Positions 17,573-26,100 of a stretch of 64,000 bases of DNA are shown in pieces (positions within the stretch are counted from its first letter, which is position 1; each line of letters begins with the position of its first letter). Source of the stretch: a bacterium (GTDB lineage Bacteria > Myxococcota_A > Bradymonadia > UBA7976 > UBA1532); NCBI GenBank assembly GCA_030426085.1, contig JAUHYW010000016.1, forward strand, positions 1-64,000. Reading direction: 5' to 3'. A program made the translations under genes and the position numbers. The notes under the pieces were generated by a model. That model was not told the DNA's origin. It was given only the letters and a program-made list of their open reading frames with translations, and did no database searches.

Positions 17573-19552
17573 ATGGACGCCCGTAAACGCACCATCAGCC
17601 TGCTGTTGTGGGCCGTCGCCGCCGTGGCCACCTTCTGGCTGTGGCATCGCCAGCGCCCCGAGCTGGCGGCCCTGCCCGGCATCGTCGAGGCGGTGCCGAT
17701 GCCGCTCGGCGTGTCCGAGCCGGGGCGCATCGCGACGCTGTACGTCGTGCAGGGGCAGGCGGTGCGGGCCGGTGATCCGCTCGTCGGGCTCGACACGACC
17801 CCCATCGACGCCGAGCTGGCGGTGGCCCGGGGGTTGCTGGCCGAGGCGCTCGCCGGCAGCTCGGCGGAGAACATCACCCGCACCCGCGACCTGGAGCAGG
17901 CCCGCATCGAGGCCGCCGCCCGGCTGGCCGAGGCCCGGGCCCAGAGCGAGGACGTCGAGGCCCGCAAGGCGGCCATCGGCGCCGAGCTGCGGGCGGTGCG
18001 GGCCGAGCTGAAGCGGGTCCGGCCGCTCGTGCAGGAGGGCGTCGCCGGCTTCGACCGGGTGGGCGACCTCGAGGCGCAGGAGGCCCGCTTGCGGCAGGAG
18101 GCCCGCCATCTGCCCCAGGTGCTCGCCAGCCACGCGAAGCGCCGGGAGCGGCTCGAGACCCTGCTGGCGGCCTACGAGGCGGCCGACCCCGGCGCGACGC
18201 TGGCCCCGCTCGACGCCCGGGTCGACACCGAGAAGCGGCGGGTCGAGGCGCTCTTGAAGCGCAAGGCGGCGGCGACGCTGCGCGCCCCCCGGGACGGGCG
18301 GGTGACCCGGATCCTGCTCGGGCCGGGCGCGGCGGTGGGCGCGGGCGTGCCGGTGATCGAGATGATGCCCCACGCCGCCGAGCGGCTGGTCGCCTGGCTG
18401 CCCGAAGCCACCGCCCGCCGGATCCAGGCGGGGGACACCGTCGAGGTCGCGCCGCTCGATCGCATGGCCGGCGCGCCGGTCGTGGGCCGGGTCGAGGAGC
18501 TGGGCCCGGGCATCATCCAGTTGCCCCAGCGGCTGTGGGCCGACATCAACGCGCCCAAGTACGGCCGCCCGGTCCACATCCGGCTGGCGCAGGCCGATCG
18601 GCTGCTGCCCGACGAGCGGGTGAGCGTGACCGTGCGCGAGGTGCAGCCGACCGGCGCGCTGGCGGCTGACGTGCCGTCGAGCGTGGCCCCGATCGTGGTG
18701 CCCGACGCGCTGGTCAAGCGCAGCCGCGTCGAGATCAGCGGCGCGCTGTGGCTGCCCGAGCGGGCCCGGTTCCTGGTGGTGAGCGACGACACCGGCTTCG
18801 CCGACCGCGATGACGACGCCCCGTGGGTCTTCACGCTCGACGCCGCCGGCCGCCTCGACCCCGACCCGCTGCCCATCGACGGGGTGAAGTCGGTCTCTGA
18901 TCTGGAGGCGATCACCCGGGGCCCCGACGGCGCGATCTACCTGCTGTGCTCCCAGAGCGTGAACAAGAAGGGCAAGCGCAAGGGCAAGCGCACCCGGCTG
19001 CTGCGCACCCGCCTCGAGGGCGACCGGCTGCGGGTCGACGGCGCGGTGAAGCTGTGGGATCTGCTCGTCGACGGCCTCGGCCTCGAAGAGCGGCTGGCTC
19101 TGGGGATCGACGACGGGCTCGATCTGGAGGGCATGGCCTGGTTCGACGGGGGCCTGCTCTTCGGCCTCAAGAGCCCCGCCGATCCGGCCGGGCGGGCCCG
19201 CATCTGGCACCTGACCGACGTCGAGAAGCTGTTCGGCGCGGGGCTGGGCTTCGACGGCGCCACGCTGCGCCTGTGGGCCGCGCTGAGCCTGCCCGTCGGG
19301 CCGAGCGCCACCGCGGGCGGGATCTCGGAGCTGATGGCCGACGGCCAGGGGCTGTACCTGCTCTCGACGCCGGTGGACGGCAAGGCGGGGGCGGCGTGGT
19401 ACCTGCCCCACCGCGAGGCGGCGCCCGAGCGGCTGGCGGCGTGGCCCGATCGCAAGCCGGAGGGCCTCGCCCGGGGGCCGGAGGGGCTGCGGGTGTTCTT
19501 CGACGAGGGCGCCGATCCGCCGACCTGGGCCCCGCTCGCCGACGCCCGGTGA
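17573..19552 (+). CDS. HlyD-like membrane-fusion protein fused to a beta-propeller-like domain
   Basis: 659 residues. One membrane helix at 7-24, then a HlyD-family core: a lipoyl-like half (PLGVSEPGRIATLYVVQGQAVRAGD), a long Ala/Glu/Arg coiled coil (about 75-220), and the second lipoyl half with ATLRAPRDGRVTRILLGPG. Unusually the protein goes on past the barrel (about 380) with another 270 residues. These include SDLEAITRGPDGAIYLLCSQ, a KKGKRKGKR basic loop, and repeated GDG-type turns like DUF3616/SdiA-regulated beta-propellers. It starts 4 bases after the DUF4956 stop and is followed by an outer-membrane factor gene. Together they suggest transport of the VTC product, or of something made with it, through the periplasm. 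Confidence 0.8.
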   Translation: MDARKRTISLLLWAVAAVATFWLWHRQRPELAALPGIVEAVPMPLGVSEPGRIATLYVVQGQAVRAGDPLVGLDTTPIDAELAVARGLLAEALAGSSAENITRTRDLEQARIEAAARLAEARAQSEDVEARKAAIGAELRAVRAELKRVRPLVQEGVAGFDRVGDLEAQEARLRQEARHLPQVLASHAKRRERLETLLAAYEAADPGATLAPLDARVDTEKRRVEALLKRKAAATLRAPRDGRVTRILLGPGAAVGAGVPVIEMMPHAAERLVAWLPEATARRIQAGDTVEVAPLDRMAGAPVVGRVEELGPGIIQLPQRLWADINAPKYGRPVHIRLAQADRLLPDERVSVTVREVQPTGALAADVPSSVAPIVVPDALVKRSRVEISGALWLPERARFLVVSDDTGFADRDDDAPWVFTLDAAGRLDPDPLPIDGVKSVSDLEAITRGPDGAIYLLCSQSVNKKGKRKGKRTRLLRTRLEGDRLRVDGAVKLWDLLVDGLGLEERLALGIDDGLDLEGMAWFDGGLLFGLKSPADPAGRARIWHLTDVEKLFGAGLGFDGATLRLWAALSLPVGPSATAGGISELMADGQGLYLLSTPVDGKAGAAWYLPHREAAPERLAAWPDRKPEGLARGPEGLRVFFDEGADPPTWAPLADAR

Positions 19553-19566
19553 GGGCGGGCAGCCGG

Positions 19567-20790
19567 ATGAGAGCCCACCTGCTGCGCTGGATCCCGCTGA
19601 CCGCGGCGCTGCTCGGCTGCGCCGGCCGCCCGGCCCCGGTCGTCTCGGCGCCCATGCCCGGCCTGCGCGCCGCGCCCGCCGACGCCGACGACGACCCCGA
19701 CCCCGGCCGCTGGCCCCGGGGCTGCGAGGCCGCCGTCGACGCCGCGCTCGCCGCCCACCCCGGGCCGGCCGCCGCCGCCGCCGCGCTCTCTGCCGCTCGG
19801 GCCGACGCCCGGGTCGCTATCACCCCCGCGCCCGAGCTGCGCATCCAGGCCGGGCTGCCCCGCCCGGAGGACGGCGGCCGGGTCGGCCTGCGCATGCCGC
19901 TGCCGTCGCCCGGCGAGTACCGCACCCGCCAGGCCCTCGACGCGGCCCGGGTCCGCATCGCCGAGGCCGATCTGAACGTCGCCCGGGTCGAACTGGCCGC
20001 CGTCGTGCGCCACCTGCACCTCACCGCCCGCCGGGCCCGCGCCGCCGCCCGCCGGGCCACCGAGGCCGCCGAGCTGGCCGACGTCACCCGGGACGCCATC
20101 TCGATCCAGGCCCGGGTCGGGGTCGTGCCCGCCGTGGCCCTGGCCGACGCCCGGCTGGTGCGGGCCGAGGCCGACGCCGAGCGCCGCCGGGCCGAGGCCG
20201 AAGCCACCCGGGCCGAGGCCGCCCTGCGCCGCCTGACCGGCTACGGCGCCGCCGACTTGCCCTGCGCGCCGCCCCCCGACGCCGTCGCCGACGAGATCCC
20301 CGCCGTGCGCGCCGCCCGGGCCCGGGCCGAAGAGGCCGCCGCCGAGGTCGAACTCGACGCCGCCCGGCGCCAGCTCGCGCTGGAGTGGTTCGAGGTCGCC
20401 TGGGACGCGGTGCCCGAGGACCCCGACCGGATGCTGATGGGCTTCACGATCCGCCTGCCGAGCATCGCCCTGGCCGCCGATCCCGTCGGGGCCCACCAGC
20501 GGGCGACCGAGGCCGAGCGGGTCGCCGCCGAGCGGGTCGCGCGCGACGCCGAGGCCGACGCCCGGGTGGCCTGGGCGGTCGCCGTCGCCCGCCACGAGGC
20601 GCTGCGGGCCGATCCGGCGCTGGCCGAGGCCGAGGCGCTGCAAGCGAAGGTGCAGGCGACCCGGGGCAAGGCGCCCGAGGTGCTCGGGCTGCGGCGGCGC
20701 ATCATCCGGGCCCGGGCGGCGCTGGACGAGGCGGCGTTCGAGGCCGAGGCGGCGGCGATCGAGCTGCGCCGGGCGCGGGGGATCGAGTGA
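19567..20790 (+). CDS. TolC-like outer-membrane factor (lipoprotein)
   Basis: 407 residues from the ATG at 19567. An in-frame GTG at 19549 that overlaps the previous stop (GTGA) is a real alternative. Lipobox LLGC at about residues 15-18. The rest is almost all Ala/Arg/Glu helix with two similar halves (AADARVA...EYRTRQALDAARVRIAEADLNVARVELAAVVRHL and later EAEATRAEAALRR...), as in outer-membrane efflux proteins that form a trimeric channel with HlyD-type partners. Hydrophobic beta-barrel segments are hard to see, so it may be a degenerate or atypical member. Last gene of the VTC cluster. Confidence 0.75.
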   Translation: MRAHLLRWIPLTAALLGCAGRPAPVVSAPMPGLRAAPADADDDPDPGRWPRGCEAAVDAALAAHPGPAAAAAALSAARADARVAITPAPELRIQAGLPRPEDGGRVGLRMPLPSPGEYRTRQALDAARVRIAEADLNVARVELAAVVRHLHLTARRARAAARRATEAAELADVTRDAISIQARVGVVPAVALADARLVRAEADAERRRAEAEATRAEAALRRLTGYGAADLPCAPPPDAVADEIPAVRAARARAEEAAAEVELDAARRQLALEWFEVAWDAVPEDPDRMLMGFTIRLPSIALAADPVGAHQRATEAERVAAERVARDAEADARVAWAVAVARHEALRADPALAEAEALQAKVQATRGKAPEVLGLRRRIIRARAALDEAAFEAEAAAIELRRARGIE

Positions 20791-20860
20791 CGCCCGCCAC
20801 GCCATGTGCCACGCCATGGGCCAGGCCCCGACCGGCGCGCGCCCCGAACCGCGGAGGCCG

Positions 20861-21646
20861 ATGATGTCCCAACCGCCCGACTGGCGCCCCGACGAGACGC
20901 CGCTGTTCCGCAACCGCTACGCCCGCTGGGCCCGCCGCTGGCTGCTCTCCGGCGTCGTCGCGGTGGCCGTCGGCGTGGCCTTCTCGGTTCAGATCCACCC
21001 GCTCATCGGGATGATGATCGCCGCGTTCGGCGGCACCTTCGCCCTCATCTTCGGCGCGGCCTTCTGGTACACCGCCCGCGGCGTGAGGGCCCAACTCGAC
21101 CGCATCCGGAGCGGCGCCGTGCTCGCCCGGTGGTCGGTCGACCGCGATCGCTACATGGCGTGGCATCATGAGCGGCAGCATATGCTGGGCATCGCCGCCC
21201 TGGTCGCCGGCGGCCTCGTGCTGCTCATCGGGCTCGTCATCGCGGGCATGCTGCACGACGACGGCGAGGTCGTGGCCGCCGGCTGGCTCGGCTGGGGCAC
21301 CTTCGCCGCCGCCGTGCTGACCGTGTACGTCGCCCGGGCCCACGCCCCCGAGGAGCCCCCGCCGTCGATGCGGCGGGTGCCGATGGTCATCGGGCCGGAT
21401 GGCGCGCTGACGGTGGCCGGCTATGTGCAGTGGCAGGCGTTCGGGGTGGACTTCATCGAGGCGGCGGTCGACGCCGATCCGCCGACGCTGCGGGTGCGCT
21501 ACACGGTGATCGCGAAGCACGGCCGGGTCGAGCACACGCTGGCGCTGCCGGTGCCGGGCGATCGGCTGGAGGAGGCGCGAGCGGTGGCGGAGGCGCTGGG
21601 TGAGGTCGAGCGGGTGCTGGGATCGGGGGCGAGCGGTCCGGGGTGA
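20861..21646 (+). CDS. Unknown four-helix membrane protein
   Basis: 261 residues from the ATG at 20861, which has GCGGAGG upstream (a second ATG follows at once). Four membrane helices in two pairs: about 25-45, 49-67, 107-129 and 132-152. The C-terminal 100 residues are soluble and beta-rich (RVPMVIGPDGALTVAGYVQWQAFG, LRVRYTVIAKHGRVEHTL), resembling a small cytoplasmic PH-like domain. Function unknown. It lies 70 bases after the TolC-like gene and could be part of the same unit. Confidence 0.8.
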   Translation: MMSQPPDWRPDETPLFRNRYARWARRWLLSGVVAVAVGVAFSVQIHPLIGMMIAAFGGTFALIFGAAFWYTARGVRAQLDRIRSGAVLARWSVDRDRYMAWHHERQHMLGIAALVAGGLVLLIGLVIAGMLHDDGEVVAAGWLGWGTFAAAVLTVYVARAHAPEEPPPSMRRVPMVIGPDGALTVAGYVQWQAFGVDFIEAAVDADPPTLRVRYTVIAKHGRVEHTLALPVPGDRLEEARAVAEALGEVERVLGSGASGPG

Positions 21647-22416
21647 GGCGCCGGCGGGTCTGGCTCAGGGGTCCACGCACGCGCGATTCTCGCACACCTG
21701 CCCCCCATTGCAACGACGCAGGGCGGCGAAGCAATGCGGGAACTCTCATCCGAATGCAGTCTTCGCCCGGCGGATATCGGCGCCGTCGGCTTCGTGGGCA
21801 CTCGCGGCTCTCGGAGCCGACCCCGACCTCGATCGGCGCGGCCGGTGGGCCGATCCCGACCGGGCCGCCTCGGCCGAGCCGACCCGGGCGGCCCGCGCAT
21901 TCGCGGCCCTGTCGATACGGCGGCCTCCGGCGGCTCGCGCGGCTCACCCCGGCTCCGGTCGCGGTGGCCCGTGGTGGCCCACGATGTCGGGCCGGCCTCG
22001 AACGCGCGCGCCACGGCCGCTCGCCGGGGCGGGGGCTCTTCGCCGAACCCGACGTCGGCGGCTCGACCGACCGGGGCGCCGATGAGCCATGCGGGCTTCG
22101 GCGGCCCGCCTCTTGACACGAAGAGGCGGTCGATCGCGCCGAGCACCGCGCGGGAGACGGCGGGGTCGACCTCGTTGAGCAGGAGCAGGTTGCGCAGGGT
22201 GGCGTCGAGCCGCAGGAAGCGGCGGCGGGTGGCGAGGTTGAAGCCCCGGGTGCGGTGGGACACCCGGGCCTGGGCGGCGAGGCGCGCGGCCTGGGCGTCG
22301 GCGAGGGCCTCGCACTCGCCGATGAAGGTGCGCTCGAGGAAGTCGAGCGCCGTCTGGTCGCCGAAGCGCAGCGTCCCGAGCAGCGCGCGCTGCTCGGCGT
22401 CGAGGCGCCCGATCAT
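21499..22416 (-). CDS. Unknown protein with dubious 3' half
   Basis: An open frame of 305 codons. The first 125 residues look like protein (LDAEQRALLGTLRFGDQTAL, FLERTFIGECEALADAQAAR, RFLRLDATLRNLLLLNEVD, VSRAVLGAIDRLF). The rest is Arg/Pro/Ser-rich and overlaps both the Cys-rich remnant and the 3' end of the opposite membrane-protein gene by 148 bases. I judge the 5' part (about 22040-22416) to be a real, perhaps truncated, gene and the remainder a run-through. No domain recognised. It lies 69 bases downstream of the TetR gene in the same direction. Confidence 0.4.
   Translation of the reverse strand: MIGRLDAEQRALLGTLRFGDQTALDFLERTFIGECEALADAQAARLAAQARVSHRTRGFNLATRRRFLRLDATLRNLLLLNEVDPAVSRAVLGAIDRLFVSRGGPPKPAWLIGAPVGRAADVGFGEEPPPRRAAVARAFEAGPTSWATTGHRDRSRGEPREPPEAAVSTGPRMRGPPGSARPRRPGRDRPTGRADRGRGRLREPRVPTKPTAPISAGRRLHSDESSRIASPPCVVAMGGRCARIARAWTPEPDPPAPHPGPLAPDPSTRSTSPSASATARASSSRSPGTGSASVCSTRPCFAITV
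21665..21785 (-). pseudogene. Decayed 3' end of a Cys-rich secreted protein gene
   Basis: On the minus strand the last 17 codons before a TGA at 21665 read CNGGQVCENRACVDP, with the four-cysteine pattern of the small modules that end many secreted myxobacterial proteins. Upstream, FPHCFAALRR continues it, but the frame hits a stop. The neighbouring frame supplies PPGEDCIRM directly before, so a one-base insertion (near 21740) seems to have broken the gene. Beyond about 21790 no coding character is visible. Read as a remnant, not a working gene. Confidence 0.45.
22106..22129. other. Perfect 9-bp hairpin inside the dubious gene
   Basis: CCGCCTCTT, loop GACACG, AAGAGGCGG. On the minus strand it follows the last convincingly protein-like stretch of the gene that starts at 22416. 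It may be a chance coding palindrome or a terminator/boundary at which the gene was truncated. Confidence 0.35.
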
Positions 22417-22485
22417 GGCAGGGCAACCATGACGGCCCGGTCTGCCCGAGGCGGGGGGCGCGGGTCTGCCCGGCTCCGCCGGCGG

Positions 22486-23118
22486 TCACCCGTCGGTGGC
22501 GGGATCCAGCGCGAGCAGCCCCCGGGCGATGGCGGTGAGGTGGGCCACGACGACGTGGTTGGCCTCGGCCACCGTCGCGCAGTCGGTCAGCGCGCACAGC
22601 TCGGCGCCGTCGACCACCGCGTAGCGCGAGGCGAGCAGGTTCATCGAGATCACGGCCATGCGCAGCGCGTCGGCCGAGAGCCCGAGCGCGGGGGCGAGGC
22701 GGGCGCAGGCGGCCGGCAGGCGCTCGCTGCGCATCCAGACGACGTTGTCCGGGGGGCGGCCGTCGTCGAGCACGGCCCGCAGGACGATGCGGGCGTGGGT
22801 CGACTCGGCCCGGATCTGTCGCCAGAGCCGGGCCATGAAGCCATCCAGGTCGGGCAGGGGGCCGGTGGCGACCAGCTCGTCGAACAGCCGGTTGAAGCGC
22901 TCGCCCGACTCGGCGAGCACCGCGTCGTAGAGGGCGCGCTTGCCGCCGAAGTGATAGCTGATGGCGGCGGCGTTGGCCCCCGCCGCCCGGTAGATCGTCG
23001 ACAGGCGGGTGCCGCCGTAGCCCTTGTCGGCGAACGCCTCGGCCGCCGCGGCGAGCAGGGCGGCCCGGGTCTGCTCCGAGCGGCTGGTCCGCCCGTCCTT
23101 GCTCTGGTGCGCGCTCAT
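22486..23118 (-). CDS. TetR-family transcriptional regulator
   Basis: 210 residues. N-terminal TetR DNA-binding domain: EQTRAALLAAAAEAFADKGY, GGTRLSTIYRAAGANAAAIS, then YHFGGKRALYDAVL with the usual YHFG turn. The C-terminal ligand-binding domain is helical with a tail of the CerR type (regulators whose C-terminal domain starts about residue 90 with LWRQIRAESTHARIVLR). The inducer is not deducible. Only 31 bases separate its start from the end of the large lipoprotein gene upstream, so it could be read from that transcript. Confidence 0.92.
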   Translation of the reverse strand: MSAHQSKDGRTSRSEQTRAALLAAAAEAFADKGYGGTRLSTIYRAAGANAAAISYHFGGKRALYDAVLAESGERFNRLFDELVATGPLPDLDGFMARLWRQIRAESTHARIVLRAVLDDGRPPDNVVWMRSERLPAACARLAPALGLSADALRMAVISMNLLASRYAVVDGAELCALTDCATVAEANHVVVAHLTAIARGLLALDPATDG

Positions 23119-23149
23119 GGCCGCGCACCCTACCAGATCCGGTTGTGGA

Positions 23150-26100
23150 TCAGGGCGCCGGCGGGTCGGGGCAGGGGCCCCCGGGCCCGAAGCAGTCGGT
23201 GTCCGCGCAGTCGGTGAAGCCGTCGATGTCGTCGTCCCGGCCGTCGTCGCAGATCTCCCGCGGCCGCTCGGGGTCGGTGGTCACCCGCAGCGTATACGGG
23301 CCGTCGAGGGCGCTGACGACGACGTTCACCGTCCCGTGGGGTCGCAGCCGCCGGCTCTCGAGGGCCACCACCCGCTCGAGTCCGCCGCCGACGCGGGCCT
23401 CCCAGCACCGGCCCGCGTCGGGTACGCTCGCGCTGCTCCAGCGGTAGAGGCCGCCCCGGCCCCGTTCGAACTCGGCCTCGATGGTGATGCGCTGCGTCTC
23501 GCCGGTGAGGTTGCCCAGCACGATCAGCTCGAACGGGTGGGCGTCCTCGGTCTCGCCACACTCGGCGTCGGGCCGCTGCCAGACGGGCGAGCGGGCGTCG
23601 AACCGGCCCCCCAGCGCGATCGTCCCGCCCGGCTCGTCGATCATCTGCACGTCCAGCTCGGCGGGGTAGCCGACGCACGCGCCGTCCTCGCACCACCGGT
23701 CGCCGAAGCATTGCACCCCGGCGCAGGGCCAGCAGTGTACCGACCGGCCGCAGTCGTCGTCCGCGCAGTCGAAGTCGCCGTCCCGGTCGTCGTCGAGGTG
23801 GTCGTCGCAGCGCATCTCGAACGCGGTCTGCGGGTGCAGCGTCAGCCCCTCGAGCGTGAACGGGCCGACCGGCGCTCGCTCCTCGGTCGGTTGGGCGGTG
23901 ACCACCAGGGACGAGCGGGCCGGCACGGTGAGGTAGCGGACCCGGTGGACCTCGGGCCCCTGCTCGCGGAAGGCCCACTCACCGCTGACGCACCCCCCGA
24001 GCACGTCGGGGTCGAAGTCGGCGTCGTGCACCGACATCAGCCCCAGATCTTCGCCCCAGTTGGCCAGGATGGTCACCTCGCGGGGCACGTCGGCGTTGTT
24101 GTAGAACCGGTAGGCTTCGTAGTTTTCGAAGTAGTCCCACCGGCGCTCGCAGCCGGGGGCCATCGCCTGCCACAGCGGGCTGTCCTCGTCGAGCGCGCCC
24201 TCGATGGAGACCCGCTCGCCGGGCGCGCCGAGGATGGCGCTCTGCGGGCAGGGCTCGAAGATGTCGTCCTGGCAGTCGGGGTCGGCGCAGTCGGTCAGGC
24301 CGTCCAGGTCGTTGTCCTGCCCGTCCCGGCAGCGGCTCTCGTCGTCGAAGGCGTCGAGCAGGGTCTCGACTTGCAGGCCGAAGTCGGTGAACGGGTCGGG
24401 GCCGTGGGTCACCAGGACCACCTCTCCGCCCGCGGGCACCAGCAAGCGGGGGATGTTGACGTCCGCGTCGTCGACGCACGCCTCCGGCGTCGCCGGGTCG
24501 AAGGGCGGGCGGTAGGCGGCCACTCGGGCGCCGAGCCGGCTCCGCGCGTTGATCGACCGGGGGACGTCGGAGGCGTTGAGCAGCCGGTAGACCCGGTAGG
24601 CCTCGACCGCGTCGCTGCGGCCGTCGCAGTCGGGGGTGGGCCCGCGCCAGGTCGGCTGGTCGGGGTCGATGATGTGTCCGAGGTCGACGGTGTCACCCGG
24701 CGGGGGGAGCAGGAACGGGCCCTCGGCGTTGGCGCAGTCCGCCTCGTCGATGCAGAGGGCGCCGGGGGGGCACGCGCCGCCATAGCCGGGGCACCACCGG
24801 CAGCCGGGGTCGAGCAGGCAGTCGGGGTCGGCGCAGTCCACCTGCCCGTCGCCGTCCTCGTCCCCCGCGCCCCCGCAGCGCAGCTCGGTTCCGATGGGGG
24901 TGTCCAGGGTCTCGATGCGCACCGGCACCGCCCCCGCGACCGTGCGCTCGCCCGGCCCGAGGGCCACCACCGCCCAGATCTCACCCGGCGCCATGGGCAG
25001 GGCCGCCAGCGACGCTCGGGCGTCGGGCTCGGGCTCGGGCTGCCCGGTGATGCACTGCGTATCGCCCGCGCCGTCGAACGGCCACGGGTAGACGTGCAGA
25101 TAGCCGGCCTCGCCGGGCCACTCGGCGTCGAGGCGGACCAGCCGATGGACGGCGGCCCGGTTCTCGACGAGGCGGACGTCGTAGCAGTACGCGCCGAACA
25201 GGGGCCTCGCGCAGCGGTCGGCCCCGATGCGGCGATCGTCGTCGTCGATGGCGTAGGCCAGCTCGACCGACGCGCCGGGTGGGGGCAGGGGCACGGTGTC
25301 CCTCGGCTCGGGCACGCAGCGATCGTCGACGCACAGCTCGCCGCTGGGGCAGGCGCCGCCGCACGGCGCGCAGGCCGGGTCGTCGGCGCAGTCGGCGTCG
25401 TCGCAGTCCACCCGGCCGTCCTCGTCGTCGTCGACCGCGTTGTCGCAGCGCTCCGGTTCGCCGTCGCCGTCGGTCGCCACGGTCACGGTGAAGGCCGGGA
25501 TGACGACCCCCGCGGCGAACGTCGAGACCACCAGCACCCGCACCTGGCCCGGGGCGATCGCCAGCCCCGCGATGCGGCTGCGGCCGGCGTCCTGGCCCAG
25601 ATCGTCGTCCCCGGCCAGGCAGCCGCCGGGGTCCTCGGGGTCGAACGGATCGGCGAAGGCGTGCAGGTAGCCGTCGACGCCGTCCCAGTCGCCGTCGACG
25701 GTCAGGGTGCGCGGGGCGCCGGTGCGGTTGACGACCCGCAGGGCGGCGTAGTGGAAGCCGCCCTGCTGGCCCGCGGCACACCCCTCGCCGGGCCGGCCCC
25801 AGACCGGGGCCGCGGCGTCCAGCGCCCCCCGCAGCTCGATCGAGCCCCACGGCCCGGCGATCGGCGTGGCCGGCTCGGCGGGGCCGGCCACGCAGCGGCC
25901 GTCCTCGCACAGCTCGCCGGGGCCGCACTCGACCGCGGCGCATGCATCGGCCGGGGCCACGGTGCGCACCGTGACGGTGAAGTCGGGCAGCGCCGCGTCG
26001 GCGCTGAAGGTCGACACGACGATCACCCGCACCGCGCCCGGCTCGATGATCAGGTCTTCGACGCGGCTCTGCGCCTCGCCCTGGAAGTCATCGCTGCCCC

